Numbered from the stretch's first letter, positions 1 through 7,784 are shown. The stretch is 46,293 bases of DNA from Candidatus Segatella intestinihominis (GCA_900548535.1 URLG01000015.1:1-46293), one strand, 5' to 3'. The notes: generated by a model not told the origin, from the letters alone. Numbers and translations are program-made.

Positions 1-43
1 ATTCGATGAGTTTTTAGATGAACTAGATTATAAACTAAAATAA
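1..43 (+). CDS. 3' end of probable ADP-ribosylglycohydrolase gene (partial)
   Basis: Only the last 13 codons and a TAA at 41-43 are visible. The same codons end the short ORF at 11384-11506, whose N-terminus reads like an ADP-ribosylglycohydrolase (GQAIGDALGLG). I therefore infer that this is the tail of a full-length gene of that family lying upstream of the window. The tail alone carries no family motif, so the call depends entirely on the repeat. A terminator follows at once. Confidence 0.45.
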   Translation, partial: FDEFLDELDYKLK

Positions 44-78
44 GGGAACTATCCAATGCGGATGGTTCCCTTATTTTA
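42..78 (+). terminator. Intrinsic terminator after the partial gene
   Basis: Arms AAGGGAACTATCC (42-54) and GGATGGTTCCCTT (60-72) pair over 13 positions with one G-U, around a 5-nt loop, followed by a T-rich run. A near-identical copy sits at 11505-11540. Confidence 0.8.
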
Positions 79-175
79 TATGAACTAGTACATATTTTCT
101 CCAACATCTAGCAGAAAATCCCCTGATTATTCGGCGGTTCTAGTCTTTTGTCGTATATTTGCAGCGTATATATAG

Positions 176-391
176 AGGTACCGCCAGAACTATTTAGCAG
201 CCAACCGCTTTTATCATGCATGTTTCCATGCAGCTCAAGCCTTACTCGTAAGCTATGGTTTATCAGCTCATACTCATGCCGGAACCTTAGGTGTATTCGG
301 TATGCATTTTGTAAAAACAGAAAAGATTGTATTTGTCATTCATCACGCCAACGTTTCCTCTTCTTGTTTTATCTTTTCCAATGCCTTATAG
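176..391 (+). pseudogene. HEPN-domain protein relic
   Basis: The frame read from 179 gives NRFYHACFHAAQALL, then GTLGVFGMHFVKTEKI. This is the signature of HEPN-domain proteins (the usual partner of MNT nucleotidyltransferases), with an R...H pair as in HEPN RNases. A TAG precedes the frame at 173-175, so the start and first helix are missing. After FVKTEKI (about position 330) the similarity stops and the frame runs into unrelated sequence, ending at TAG 389-391. I read it as a relic truncated at both ends, not a functional gene. Its natural partner type, an MNT gene without a HEPN neighbour, is at 7897-8196. Confidence 0.6.
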
Positions 392-846
392 AATTCCCTT
401 TGAGCAATAAAGAAACTCTCTAGCATGGCACCAAGATAATTCTCTAAGTCAGGCATCTCGCAGAAAAGCATATTTCTTTTAGTATGAATATCAAAAGAAT
501 TTTCCTCTTCATTCGTAGAATAAACCAGCGTATTAGTATTACGAACATTCACTTCATTCACAGCCTTACGAGTTCGTGCCATTTTATCGATATCATTCAG
601 TGGAACTTGATACCAGAACATATCCCAGACATCTATCATTCTGTATTCATTATCAGCATAAATAACAAAATGCTCCCCTTGATAAGTAAACATCAAGCGG
701 CCATTCTCCTCATCCTCTTCCACTTTACAGTTCATTTTTTCAAGGGTCTTGACACACAAGTCCTTGGCTCCTAAAACTTCGCTGTATTTTTCATTACAAG
801 AAGATCTTCCAGCCATTTTAGCTATTTTTGAAAATAATCCAGCCAT
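343..846 (-). CDS. Hypothetical protein, possibly YbjN-like
   Basis: This 167-aa protein has no signal peptide or membrane segment. It begins MAGLFSKIAKMAG, and residues ~30-70 alternate strand and loop (LMFTYQGEHFVIYADNE). The end is a long charged helix (FIAQREFYKALEKIKQEEE). The layout, a small alpha/beta fold that reads a short strand pair followed by helices, resembles YbjN/sensory-transduction-regulator-like or secretion-chaperone-like proteins. That is only a guess and no catalytic motif is visible. A good promoter lies upstream at 895-926. Its TGA overlaps an ATG that begins a 20-bp relic identical to the start of the DUF1810 relic at 3146, so a DUF1810 gene probably once followed it. 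Confidence 0.7.
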   Translation of the reverse strand: MAGLFSKIAKMAGRSSCNEKYSEVLGAKDLCVKTLEKMNCKVEEDEENGRLMFTYQGEHFVIYADNEYRMIDVWDMFWYQVPLNDIDKMARTRKAVNEVNVRNTNTLVYSTNEEENSFDIHTKRNMLFCEMPDLENYLGAMLESFFIAQREFYKALEKIKQEEETLA

Positions 847-894
847 AATCTTTCGTTTTAATTAAGTCCTACATCTAGTTAAGTTTTCAGGCTT

Positions 895-926
895 CAAAAT
901 TACACAATATTTTTTAGACCACCAAA
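895..926 (-). promoter_or_regulatory. Bacteroidetes promoter for the 343-846 gene
   Basis: On the minus strand, TTTG (923-926), 20 bp, then TAATTTTG (895-902). The spacer includes AAAAAATATTGTG, like other promoters in this window. Confidence 0.65.
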
Positions 927-946
927 CTTTTATCCAATTATTTGTT

Positions 947-1004
947 TCCACAAGCCTTGTGGAGCCAAAAAGTTTGCTACTTATCAGATTTTACACTATC
1001 TTTG
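947..1004 (+). promoter_or_regulatory. Promoter with upstream palindrome (putative operator)
   Basis: The palindrome TCCACAAGCCTTGTGGA (947-963) ends 9 bp before the -33 TTTG (973-976). After 20 bp comes TATCTTTG (997-1004). The same palindrome with the same spacing is at 8406-8463. It lies between this promoter and the divergent one at 895-926, so a bound protein could affect both. Confidence 0.7.
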
Positions 1005-1048
1005 CCGCAAAATTCAAACAAAGTATTACAAACTTAAAATTCAATCGT

Positions 1049-1780
1049 ATGAAGAAGTTATTATTTTTGGGCATGATGAGTATCACTTGCCTATCAGCAC
1101 TAGCGCAACAGAAGCAGAACGTCATCAAGCCAATTGACAAAAAGGCTTTCACCGTAGACTCTATTATCAGCATGAAGGGGGCTAATATTGAATATCTGCT
1201 TTCTGGCACAGAGTTCGATATAGCAAAGGACAAAGTGGCTTATATAGAGCATTCGGTCTTGGGACATATAGAAATCTCAGGCTCTAATCCTGCAAACAGA
1301 ATCACAATTCCTGAACCTGAATTTAATGGTGATGTCTTCATTTGCGATTTTAGCAAGAACACTTATGTAAAAGCAGAGAAAGCCATCGGTCAAGTAAAGA
1401 CCAAAGACCAGTTTTGGGGACCTGAGCGAAAACTCTATGTCAAGCCTGGCAAATCTACCGTTAGAGTCAAGAAGGGACATTTGCAATTGCTCATTAGAGT
1501 ACCAAACATCAACGATGATCCTTATGCTTTTGTCAAAGTTTCGCAGTTTGCCGTAGGAACAACAAGAAAGCTCTCATTAGCTCGCCAAAACGAACTATCT
1601 GGCAAAGTAACTTATGGAGGACACAACAAGCAAGACAAACCTTTCGAAGCCAAGAAATATGGCAAGTCTTCATACATCATTGATGTTACGCTTGACAAAC
1701 CTGGCGAATACTGTCTTACTATCAGCAATCCTAACAGAATGGATGGCAAGATATCCGTATCTTGTTTCGGTGTAGACTAA
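1049..1780 (+). CDS. Secreted hypothetical protein
   Basis: This is a 243-aa protein starting at MKKLLFLG. Longer upstream reading runs back through the promoter (TATCTTTG at 997-1004), so ATG 1049 is preferred. Residues 1-20 form a signal peptide ending SALAQ. The mature part is rich in short beta stretches: residues ~25-70 contain GANIEYLLSGTEFDI, and there is a repeated K-P-G pattern (YVKPGKSTVRVKKG; DKPGEYCLTISN). This suggests a beta-sandwich periplasmic or surface protein. No catalytic motif is seen and I do not recognise the family. It is monocistronic, between its own promoter and a terminator at 1788-1824. The upstream palindrome is shared with the unrelated 8492 gene. Confidence 0.75.
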   Translation: MKKLLFLGMMSITCLSALAQQKQNVIKPIDKKAFTVDSIISMKGANIEYLLSGTEFDIAKDKVAYIEHSVLGHIEISGSNPANRITIPEPEFNGDVFICDFSKNTYVKAEKAIGQVKTKDQFWGPERKLYVKPGKSTVRVKKGHLQLLIRVPNINDDPYAFVKVSQFAVGTTRKLSLARQNELSGKVTYGGHNKQDKPFEAKKYGKSSYIIDVTLDKPGEYCLTISNPNRMDGKISVSCFGVD

Positions 1781-1787
1781 GAACACG

Positions 1788-1824
1788 TCAACTTGAGGAG
1801 TTTTTTCACCTCAAGTTGATTTTC
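1788..1824 (+). terminator. Intrinsic terminator
   Basis: Perfect arms TCAACTTGAGG / CCTCAAGTTGA with a 10-nt T-rich loop and a T-rich tail, directly after the stop of the secreted protein gene. Confidence 0.8.
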
Positions 1825-1849
1825 TAAAGGAAACATTCAGTCCAAAAAG

Positions 1850-1881
1850 TTTGCTACTTATTAGATTTTTTATTAACTTTG
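1850..1881 (+). promoter_or_regulatory. Promoter for the 1937 gene
   Basis: TTTG (1850-1853), 20 bp, TAACTTTG (1874-1881). The 18 bp CCAAAAAGTTTGCTACTT around -33 are identical to those at the promoters near 973 and 8432, but the palindrome is absent here. Confidence 0.7.
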
Positions 1882-1936
1882 CAGCAGATAAGCTGCACTC
1901 AGCAAATTGAAAACGAATAAAACAAAAACAAGAAAT

Positions 1937-2986
1937 ATGGCAGGCAGAAAAAGCAGCGTGAAGACATTGAAGTTTAGGAACTTCCCCACCCGATGGGAAA
2001 GATACATATTCTTCGTAGAGCAAGGATACAATGAGCAGTTGAACCTCTCCATCATCAACCATCTGGATGAGATACAAAAGCTAATGAGGAAGGAATCGTT
2101 AGAATTCATTTATTTCCCTTATCTGATACATGAGATGAGGGACGCCGCCGTATACAATTTTCCGCAGATGACGAAGGGAGATTTCTCTCAAATCGCCTCC
2201 TCCGACATACTCCTCCAACTTCTTGACGACAAAGAAGAAGCCCTTCATCTATCTCCCAGCATCATGCAGTATGACAGCAGCAAGGACGGCATAGACTATG
2301 TTAACGTTTTTCCGATAGATATCCAGGAGGATGCCGACTTGATGCCGCTGATGGAGAAGCTGGTAAACATGCAACTCTACAGTGCCAAAGTATTCTTTAG
2401 CTCTGTCCCCGATTTCAGCTTGGACGATCACAAGCCACAGCTGCCTGCAGATGAAACCTTCTCTCAAGATATAGAACTGCAGATGAGAGCAGTGTATCGC
2501 CAAGTGAGAGACCTCCAACTCAGTGGCGTGAGCGAATGGGTGCTCAAGCAGTATCTCTTCCCCGAGAAACAATTGAGCCGCCTGGTCATCACAGAGAAAT
2601 ACGACATCATCCTGCCCGAATATCACGACATGTCCATCAAGATGGAGCCGTTGGTAAAGGCTGTCTTCATTCTCTTCCTGCGCCATGAGGAGGGCATCGT
2701 CTTCAAGTATCTCTCCGACCATCGAGAGGAACTGCAATCCATCTATCTCGACATTTGCGCCAAGCAGGCTAATCCGCCCCACCTATCAGCAGAGAAGATT
2801 CGCCAGAGCATAGATGCCCTGACCAATCCCCTCTCCAACTCCATCAACGAGAAGTGTGCCCGAGTAAGAGCCGCCTTCGTATCCCAGTTTGACGAGTCAC
2901 TCGCCAAATACTATTACATAGATGGCAAAAGAGGCGAAGCCAAGAAAATCTTACTGGACAGGAAGCTGGTGGAGATGGAAGGATGA
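1937..2986 (+). CDS. Hypothetical protein, 349 aa
   Basis: A soluble, charged, mostly alpha-helical protein of unknown family. I start it at ATG 1937 (MAGRKSSVKTLKF). The ATG at 1907 adds ten Lys/Thr-rich residues right behind the promoter and is less likely. The N-terminal ~30 residues are basic and contain FPTRWERYIFFVEQGY. The middle (~170-220) has helices with RAVYRQVRDLQL. The last 40 residues contain KYYYIDGKRGEAKKILLDRKLVEMEG, which looks like a TPR-like helix pair. It has its own promoter and lies alone. Composition is more GC-rich than the operon that follows on the other strand. I have no function to propose. Confidence 0.7.
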   Translation: MAGRKSSVKTLKFRNFPTRWERYIFFVEQGYNEQLNLSIINHLDEIQKLMRKESLEFIYFPYLIHEMRDAAVYNFPQMTKGDFSQIASSDILLQLLDDKEEALHLSPSIMQYDSSKDGIDYVNVFPIDIQEDADLMPLMEKLVNMQLYSAKVFFSSVPDFSLDDHKPQLPADETFSQDIELQMRAVYRQVRDLQLSGVSEWVLKQYLFPEKQLSRLVITEKYDIILPEYHDMSIKMEPLVKAVFILFLRHEEGIVFKYLSDHREELQSIYLDICAKQANPPHLSAEKIRQSIDALTNPLSNSINEKCARVRAAFVSQFDESLAKYYYIDGKRGEAKKILLDRKLVEMEG

Positions 2987-3146
2987 TAGCACTTCCAAGC
3001 TCCTAGCATCCCTTACCCCCTGATAGCAAACCTCCAAACATTCCGCGAAGATACCATTGGGCGATACTGCATCAAAAAGTGTAAGGCACGATATCACATG
3101 TCTCCAGTGCCTCGATGAAGCGCTGGAGATTGTATTTGTCATTCAT
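2978..3146 (-). pseudogene. DUF1810-family relic with the middle deleted
   Basis: On the minus strand from ATG 3146 the reading MNDKYNLQRFIEA matches the start of DUF1810 proteins. About 10 codons later a different frame reads CLTLFDAVSPNGIFAECLEV and then GVRDARSLEVL, the DUF1810 C-terminus. The central ~80-90 residues (usual length about 140) are missing and the two ends are out of frame, so this is a dead gene. Its start codon overlaps the stop of the 54-aa gene upstream (GGAAAATGAATGAC), suggesting former translational coupling. The first 20 bp also occur at 329-348. Confidence 0.6.
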
Positions 3147-3307
3147 TTTCCAAACAGCATTTTTAGAATTGTACTACCTATTTTTCTTTCCAATCCCGCC
3201 TTAGAAGTTGGGATTCCCGTTTCACGAGCAAACTTCTGTTTAGCCTGCGTGATACCCAGAGCTCTATTTAAGGAGAAGCTCACTCCTGGTATTTTTAACT
3301 TTGCCAT
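3143..3307 (-). CDS. Small basic conserved protein, 54 aa
   Basis: The ORF begins MAKLKIPGVSFSLNRALG and continues with TQAKQKFARETGIP and TSKAGLERKIG, ending MLFGK. It is strongly basic and glycine-containing, without a membrane segment. I recall near-identical small proteins as unnamed hypotheticals across Bacteroidales, including in mobile regions, which together with the compact coding pattern is why I call it real. The basic charge would suit nucleic-acid binding, but nothing proves that. Its TGA overlaps the ATG of the DUF1810 relic. Confidence 0.65.
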   Translation of the reverse strand: MAKLKIPGVSFSLNRALGITQAKQKFARETGIPTSKAGLERKIGSTILKMLFGK

Positions 3308-3371
3308 AACATATCATCTGAGAATTAAATTGTTACACATAAAGATATAAAGCAAAAAATTATAAGTGATG

Positions 3372-4235
3372 CTATATCACAACATCACTTATAATTTGAA
3401 AATAGCTACAAATAATTACCAATACAATTATCAATAGAGTTACAACACTAAGGCAGCCTGATGAAGATTCCTTACAGGAAGTATTGTTGGCTGCTCTATT
3501 TATGATTTCTCCCATTGTTTCATTATTTACAGAAGAAGGCTCTTGACTGGTGACGTACCATGACTCTGAAGTAAACATTGACTGAATTTTAGGAAGGTCT
3601 ACTTCAAAATCAAAAGACGGCATCCCTGGATATTTTAAATCCACATCAATGGGCAAATCATGCAAGATAGAATTGAAATTCTCATATTCAAAATCAATCA
3701 CCTTCTTTCTTATCAAAACATCAGGCGTTTCTATGACAGAAGAGCTAATAGCTTTTTGTAGTCTTTGCTGAGTTCTTGGCAAAAGACTCTGTTTAAACAA
3801 ATTGAATTTGTATTTCCATAAAAATACGCATGACATACCAATAAATTGATGAGCTGCAGCTTCTGTTGTTCTAACTTTTGAAGCAATATACTCTCTGCCT
3901 ATAAAGTCTTGATTCTCAGAAAATAGAATCAACAACAGAGCTGAAGCTATTGCTGTCTGCGGTTTGCTGTCATTTTTATCACCAATAATCGTTTTAAGAA
4001 GTGCAAACATCGCTATTAAAACTAGTCGTTTGTATATTACACCTTTGCGAGACATATCATCAAGGAGAACAACTAGTGCTTTTCCTACTGTTAAGCCATC
4101 CCCATATTCATATTCAGAAAAATAATTGTCGCTAACATCAGCCACAATAAATGCCCTCGCACGTTTATATTTTTCAATATCACCAGTACTTATTGCTGAC
4201 AACATTTTTTTACATTTGCTTTCTAATGATTCCAT
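3372..4235 (-). CDS. Unknown protein with C-terminal membrane anchor
   Basis: This 287-aa protein has a helical soluble part (residues 1-~255) and one transmembrane helix at the very end (~263-283, VVTLLIIVLVIICSYF). It is therefore probably tail-anchored, with the body in the cytoplasm. The segment before the helix reads SSSGCLSV. The 165-aa neighbour at 4473-4970 has the same arrangement (STSGCLTV + helix), suggesting that the two share a membrane-targeting signal. It is the last gene of a minus-strand AT-rich cluster (7357 to 3372). A 237-bp gap separates it from the previous gene, so it may have its own promoter. Family and function are not recognised. Confidence 0.7.
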   Translation of the reverse strand: MESLESKCKKMLSAISTGDIEKYKRARAFIVADVSDNYFSEYEYGDGLTVGKALVVLLDDMSRKGVIYKRLVLIAMFALLKTIIGDKNDSKPQTAIASALLLILFSENQDFIGREYIASKVRTTEAAAHQFIGMSCVFLWKYKFNLFKQSLLPRTQQRLQKAISSSVIETPDVLIRKKVIDFEYENFNSILHDLPIDVDLKYPGMPSFDFEVDLPKIQSMFTSESWYVTSQEPSSVNNETMGEIINRAANNTSCKESSSGCLSVVTLLIIVLVIICSYFQIISDVVI

Positions 4236-4472
4236 ATTTAATTCATTTTTATCCTTTTGTATACCAAATGCTGAATACTTAAAAAAGCGTTACTTTGACA
4301 TACATAATCTTCATATATTTTGTAGAATACCCCTCGTTAAAAAGTCTTTACTTTACATACTTTTAACGCCTCTCATACACATATATACCCCAACCCTTTC
4401 ATCCTAAGACTAAAACTAGGTTTAGGCATATTTAAAAGCACATCAAGCTGCAAAATGAAGAATAAGTTCATG

Positions 4473-4970
4473 CTACATAAGCATAAGTACGAACACCATA
4501 ATTCCAAAGAAGAAAGCCATGACCGTCAAACAACCAGAGGTAGAATTTCTACCTACCCTCATATACTTCTCCACGTCATCGATAGGCTTAAGTTCATCTA
4601 ATTCTTCAGTTAACTTCATGGTGTCTTTTATCTCATTTATATCCCATTTTAAATCAAGACAAAATACACTAAAAGCTTTAAGTGCATCTATTCTACGACT
4701 TTTAAGTACTGGAGAATATGCATTCGTAATCATCCAATACTGCACTTCAGAATCTGTAATCTTTTTGAGTTGTTCCACAATTTGAGAATAATCAGGCATC
4801 TGGAAGCACTCCATATCCATTCTAGTTAATCCCAACACATCAAGCAACATTTTCACTCTATATTCTGAAAAATCATCAACCTGATAGAAGCCCTCAAAAA
4901 ATAATAAAGCTGACATAATGTAGCATCTCGTCTCCTTACTCAGTTTTCCTAAAGGTTCTTTCATATTCAT
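4473..4970 (-). CDS. Unknown protein with C-terminal membrane anchor
   Basis: 165 aa. The first ~140 residues are helical and charged, with no signal peptide. They are followed by SGCLTVMAFFFGIMVF, a single transmembrane helix running to the last residue. The SGCL[ST]V boundary is the same as in the 3372-4235 protein although the soluble parts differ. It is the fourth gene of the cluster, 60 bp after the 5031-5399 gene. Family not recognised. A role in a membrane-associated complex with its neighbours is an inference from gene order and shared anchors. Confidence 0.7.
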   Translation of the reverse strand: MNMKEPLGKLSKETRCYIMSALLFFEGFYQVDDFSEYRVKMLLDVLGLTRMDMECFQMPDYSQIVEQLKKITDSEVQYWMITNAYSPVLKSRRIDALKAFSVFCLDLKWDINEIKDTMKLTEELDELKPIDDVEKYMRVGRNSTSGCLTVMAFFFGIMVFVLMLM

Positions 4971-5030
4971 TTATAAATACATTTTTTAACTTTAAATCTG
5001 TTCCAATAAAATATACACGTTATTACTAGC

Positions 5031-5399
5031 TCAAACATTATTGCCTGATTCACCAATAAGAGGTTCATAAATCTCTTTTATTTTAGTCAAAATCGATTCC
5101 AAAAAATAGTAAACTTCTTGATTACCAATTGCCTTTTTAACTTCAAAAGTCTCCAAATCATACATTACGCTTCTTTTACAATCATCCATTAAGTTAAAGA
5201 AAGACAATGTCATATCCTCTTTTGGAAATTGAAATTCAATATTATCCGATAAATCAAACAATTGTTGTGCATAATTCTTAAACAACTGCACATTGGGATA
5301 CTGATGATGCTTACTACTAATATCGCCATACGCAGCAAGTTCTAGACTATTCAGCAATTCTCTAATTTTCTGAGCATTATTTTCACTAACTTTTTCCAT
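5031..5399 (-). CDS. Unknown helical protein, 122 aa
   Basis: A small soluble protein, predicted almost entirely alpha-helical from composition (KIRELLNSLELAAYGD, then YAQQLFDLSDNIEFQF, then MYDLETFEVKKAIGN). No cysteine pairs, signal peptide or membrane helix. It lies 12 bp downstream of the zinc-ribbon membrane protein gene and is clearly cotranscribed with it. Length and charge would suit an adaptor or chaperone-like partner, but nothing in the sequence names a function. Confidence 0.65.
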   Translation of the reverse strand: MEKVSENNAQKIRELLNSLELAAYGDISSKHHQYPNVQLFKNYAQQLFDLSDNIEFQFPKEDMTLSFFNLMDDCKRSVMYDLETFEVKKAIGNQEVYYFLESILTKIKEIYEPLIGESGNNV

Positions 5400-5411
5400 A
5401 ATTATACGACT

Positions 5412-6371
5412 TTAATCATAAATTTCTTTTCCACAAATTTTACAACGTCGAGTTCCAAATCCATCTATAATAGTTAAAACTGACTTTTCACAATCTGGAC
5501 ACCAACGCATATTTCCTGAGGCTTTCATCTTTTGATACTCTTCTGCTTCTTGCAAAGTAACATTGCAATATTTATCCAAACCCCATTTTATAACATCGGT
5601 CACTATTTCAGAAAACTCGTCATAATATCCCCTTTGGGCTGCTTGTAGTTTAAAACCTGGGTCTTCAGAGACATGCTTGTAAAATTTTAAGATGACTTCA
5701 CATGCCAATGTATCACAACCATCATTAAAAAAGCCAACAGAAAATTCTGGTTCATTCATTATTTGTCGAATTCCATCCTTCAATTCATTTCTAAATTTTT
5801 CTGAAACCGGTAATTTGCCAAGATACTCTTTAAACCAAATCGAAGAAAAATAACCAATGGTATTACCTGAGTCATGCGATGTAGCTCTTACCTCATCACT
5901 TATATTTTGATTAATTGCTTGTTTACATTCTTCCAAGCCACAATCCTCATATACTTGTATATACAAATTCAACAAATATTCTTTTATTGGAATATACGAA
6001 GAAAATTTATTTCTATTGGCAACATATTCAAATGCATCTATAATCTCTTTTGCAGACTTTTCGTCCAAACGTTCAAAATCCCTATGAGTTATATCAACAA
6101 GTTCTTGAGCTTTCACTGGGTTTTGTTTTTTAAATTCATCCCAAAAAGAGGACTTAATAACAGTTTCTTTCTGAACTACAGCTTCTTTCTGAACTACAGC
6201 TTCTTTCTGAACTACAGCTTCTTTCTGAACAGGCTTTTCTGAATCACATTTATCAGCCATAGCATGAAGTACAAGAGAAAAGACAAACAAAATAATACCG
6301 ATAATTAACCAAATCATATTTAAAAAACTATTTTTATTTAACGTATATTGTTTAATTGGCATGTAATTCAA
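5412..6371 (-). CDS. Membrane protein with hexapeptide repeat and C-terminal zinc ribbon
   Basis: 319 aa. Residues ~16-38 form a transmembrane helix (MIWLIIGIILFVFSLVL). A linker follows made of near-perfect VQKEAV repeats (four copies, the last degenerate), encoded by 18-bp tandem repeats at about 6163-6235. The body (~75-290) is helical. The end carries a zinc ribbon with two CxxC knuckles (WCPDCEKS ... RRCKICGKEI), usual in regulatory or nucleic-acid-binding membrane proteins. Its start overlaps the stop of the 6368-7357 gene by 4 bp (ATGA), so translation is coupled. The 18-bp repeats can change in number without breaking the frame, varying linker length. Family not recognised. Confidence 0.75.
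   Translation of the reverse strand: MNYMPIKQYTLNKNSFLNMIWLIIGIILFVFSLVLHAMADKCDSEKPVQKEAVVQKEAVVQKEAVVQKETVIKSSFWDEFKKQNPVKAQELVDITHRDFERLDEKSAKEIIDAFEYVANRNKFSSYIPIKEYLLNLYIQVYEDCGLEECKQAINQNISDEVRATSHDSGNTIGYFSSIWFKEYLGKLPVSEKFRNELKDGIRQIMNEPEFSVGFFNDGCDTLACEVILKFYKHVSEDPGFKLQAAQRGYYDEFSEIVTDVIKWGLDKYCNVTLQEAEEYQKMKASGNMRWCPDCEKSVLTIIDGFGTRRCKICGKEIYD
6163..6235 (-). repeat. 18-bp in-frame tandem repeat
   Basis: About four copies of a unit reading TTCTTTCTGAACTACAGC on the plus strand. On the minus strand it codes for the VQKEAV hexapeptide in the linker after the transmembrane helix. The last three units are essentially identical, indicating recent slippage. Confidence 0.85.
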
Positions 6372-7357
6372 ATATTATAAATACCAGGAGTTAACTTATT
6401 ATACAGTACCCTCAACTCTTCTGTCTGCTTTACCAAATGTTGCTTAAATGCAGGTTCAATATCAAACTTGTGCATTTTAGACATAACCCGAAATGCGTCT
6501 AACAGAATTGAATGTAAATCCATATTATATCTATATCCAACAGGAGAATCTTTTAATTCATAATTAACAATACGAATGACATTATCTAAAGCTATAGATA
6601 TCACTCTAGTAGACAATTTCTGACAATCAATCTTAGATACATCAGGATTAGCTTTTATGTCATTTAGAGGCAGCTCACACTTCTTTAAAAGTTCCTTAAC
6701 ATTTTGAAATTTAAATTCCTTACAAGTTTTAGCCAACATCGAATTAACTTTTGAAGAATCTATAAAAGATGGAAATAATTTATTTAGAGGCAACGATTGG
6801 ATTAAAGTTCCTATACCATCAGGTGTCGTCTCATTTGACAAAGCACCAGTTTCATCAGAAAAAGGATCTTCTACTTCTTTAAACTTATTTTCAAATATAT
6901 CAATGGCTCTGTAAATCTTTAAAAGATCATTATACGCAGAATCTGACCATATTATGTGCTGACACATTTCTGACAAAGTTTTTTTATTGGACAAATAATA
7001 AGTTGCAAATGAATCAGCAATATCAAATTCATCCATAAGTTTTGTTGCATCCCATGCAGAATGCAACACTTGTATCAAATAAGATTCTGACTTTTCTTTT
7101 TGAGCATCATTTACATCAACAATAATCTTATCAAGAGCGTTACTAACTATTTCTGTTGACATATTAATATATAATTGATTATCCGAACCCAATTTATGCT
7201 TAATCGAAATCAAATAGTTTTGAGTTCTTCTCAATAAATTCATAGCATAGCATATTTTATCCTGGCACTGCTTGTACTGTTGCAATTCATTGAAAATTGC
7301 AACCACTTCTGTAAATACGCCTAAAGCAATTAACTTTTCATCAATGTTCTGGTTCAT
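6368..7357 (-). CDS. Unknown protein with internal duplication
   Basis: 329 aa, soluble and helical. Two halves resemble each other. Residues ~65-140 read MSTEIVSNALDKIIVDVN, then LHSAWDATKLMDEFDIADSF. Residues ~250-320 read LSTRVISIALDNVIRIVN, then LLDAFRVMSKMHKFDIEPAF. Each is a helix pair ending in a KFDIE/EFDIA-type motif, so this is a tandem repeat of an ~80-residue unit. Similar repeats occur in unnamed bacterial proteins, sometimes labelled DnaJ-related, but no J-domain HPD motif is present here. It is the first gene of the five-gene minus-strand cluster and overlaps the next by 4 bp. No promoter is obvious directly upstream; transcription may come through the leader region at 7425-7784. 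Confidence 0.7.
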   Translation of the reverse strand: MNQNIDEKLIALGVFTEVVAIFNELQQYKQCQDKICYAMNLLRRTQNYLISIKHKLGSDNQLYINMSTEIVSNALDKIIVDVNDAQKEKSESYLIQVLHSAWDATKLMDEFDIADSFATYYLSNKKTLSEMCQHIIWSDSAYNDLLKIYRAIDIFENKFKEVEDPFSDETGALSNETTPDGIGTLIQSLPLNKLFPSFIDSSKVNSMLAKTCKEFKFQNVKELLKKCELPLNDIKANPDVSKIDCQKLSTRVISIALDNVIRIVNYELKDSPVGYRYNMDLHSILLDAFRVMSKMHKFDIEPAFKQHLVKQTEELRVLYNKLTPGIYNI

Positions 7358-7424
7358 TTTTTAGCTTTTAAGTTTTGTCAATTGGCCAAGTTGACTATCT
7401 AACATATCATTGATATATACATAC

Positions 7425-7784
7425 AAAAAACGTGGAGCCAGTCTGTCGCTCGTTCCACGTATCTAGGCTCTCGCATTGCCCTATCTGCCGAAACGAGCAA
7501 CGCTGAAAGCCCCACGCCGATGTAAGTATATAGTACACCCCCTTAGCTCATTGCAAAAATGCCACGAGCTAATAAGGGTTGTATATATGATACACCCCAT
7601 GAGGCGTTCCCGTTGCTTTGTTTTTGACAGATAGATTGAATTTGCGAGATTCAGATACGTCAAAACCAAAGCGTACAGTTACGCCTTTATGTACATATGT
7701 CCACCCCACCTTTACCCATTGAGGGCTTCCAGCAAGGTTAAGACACTACAAAAGTAACAAATATTATTGAACCCACAAAACTTT
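7425..7784 (-). ncRNA. Candidate leader RNA or small RNA with promoter and terminator
   Basis: On the minus strand a promoter (7749-7779) would start RNA near 7742. The ~310 nt that follow hold several hairpins: a strong arm pair around 7540-7575 (TTAGCTC / GAGCTAA, flanked by CCC/GGG), two similar GGGGTGTA...ATATAC stretches, and finally ACGTGGA / TCCACGT with six T (7425-7460), a good terminator. Downstream lies the five-gene cluster starting at 7357. Two readings are possible: a free-standing small RNA, or an attenuator leader for the cluster. A protein-like frame (HKGVTVRFGFDVSES) crosses the segment but has no convincing start, so a coding relic is a third option. Confidence 0.45.

Noticed and set aside
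959..1048. Extended start for the secreted protein at 1049
   Set aside because: The extension covers the promoter -33 and -7 boxes and hides the signal peptide.
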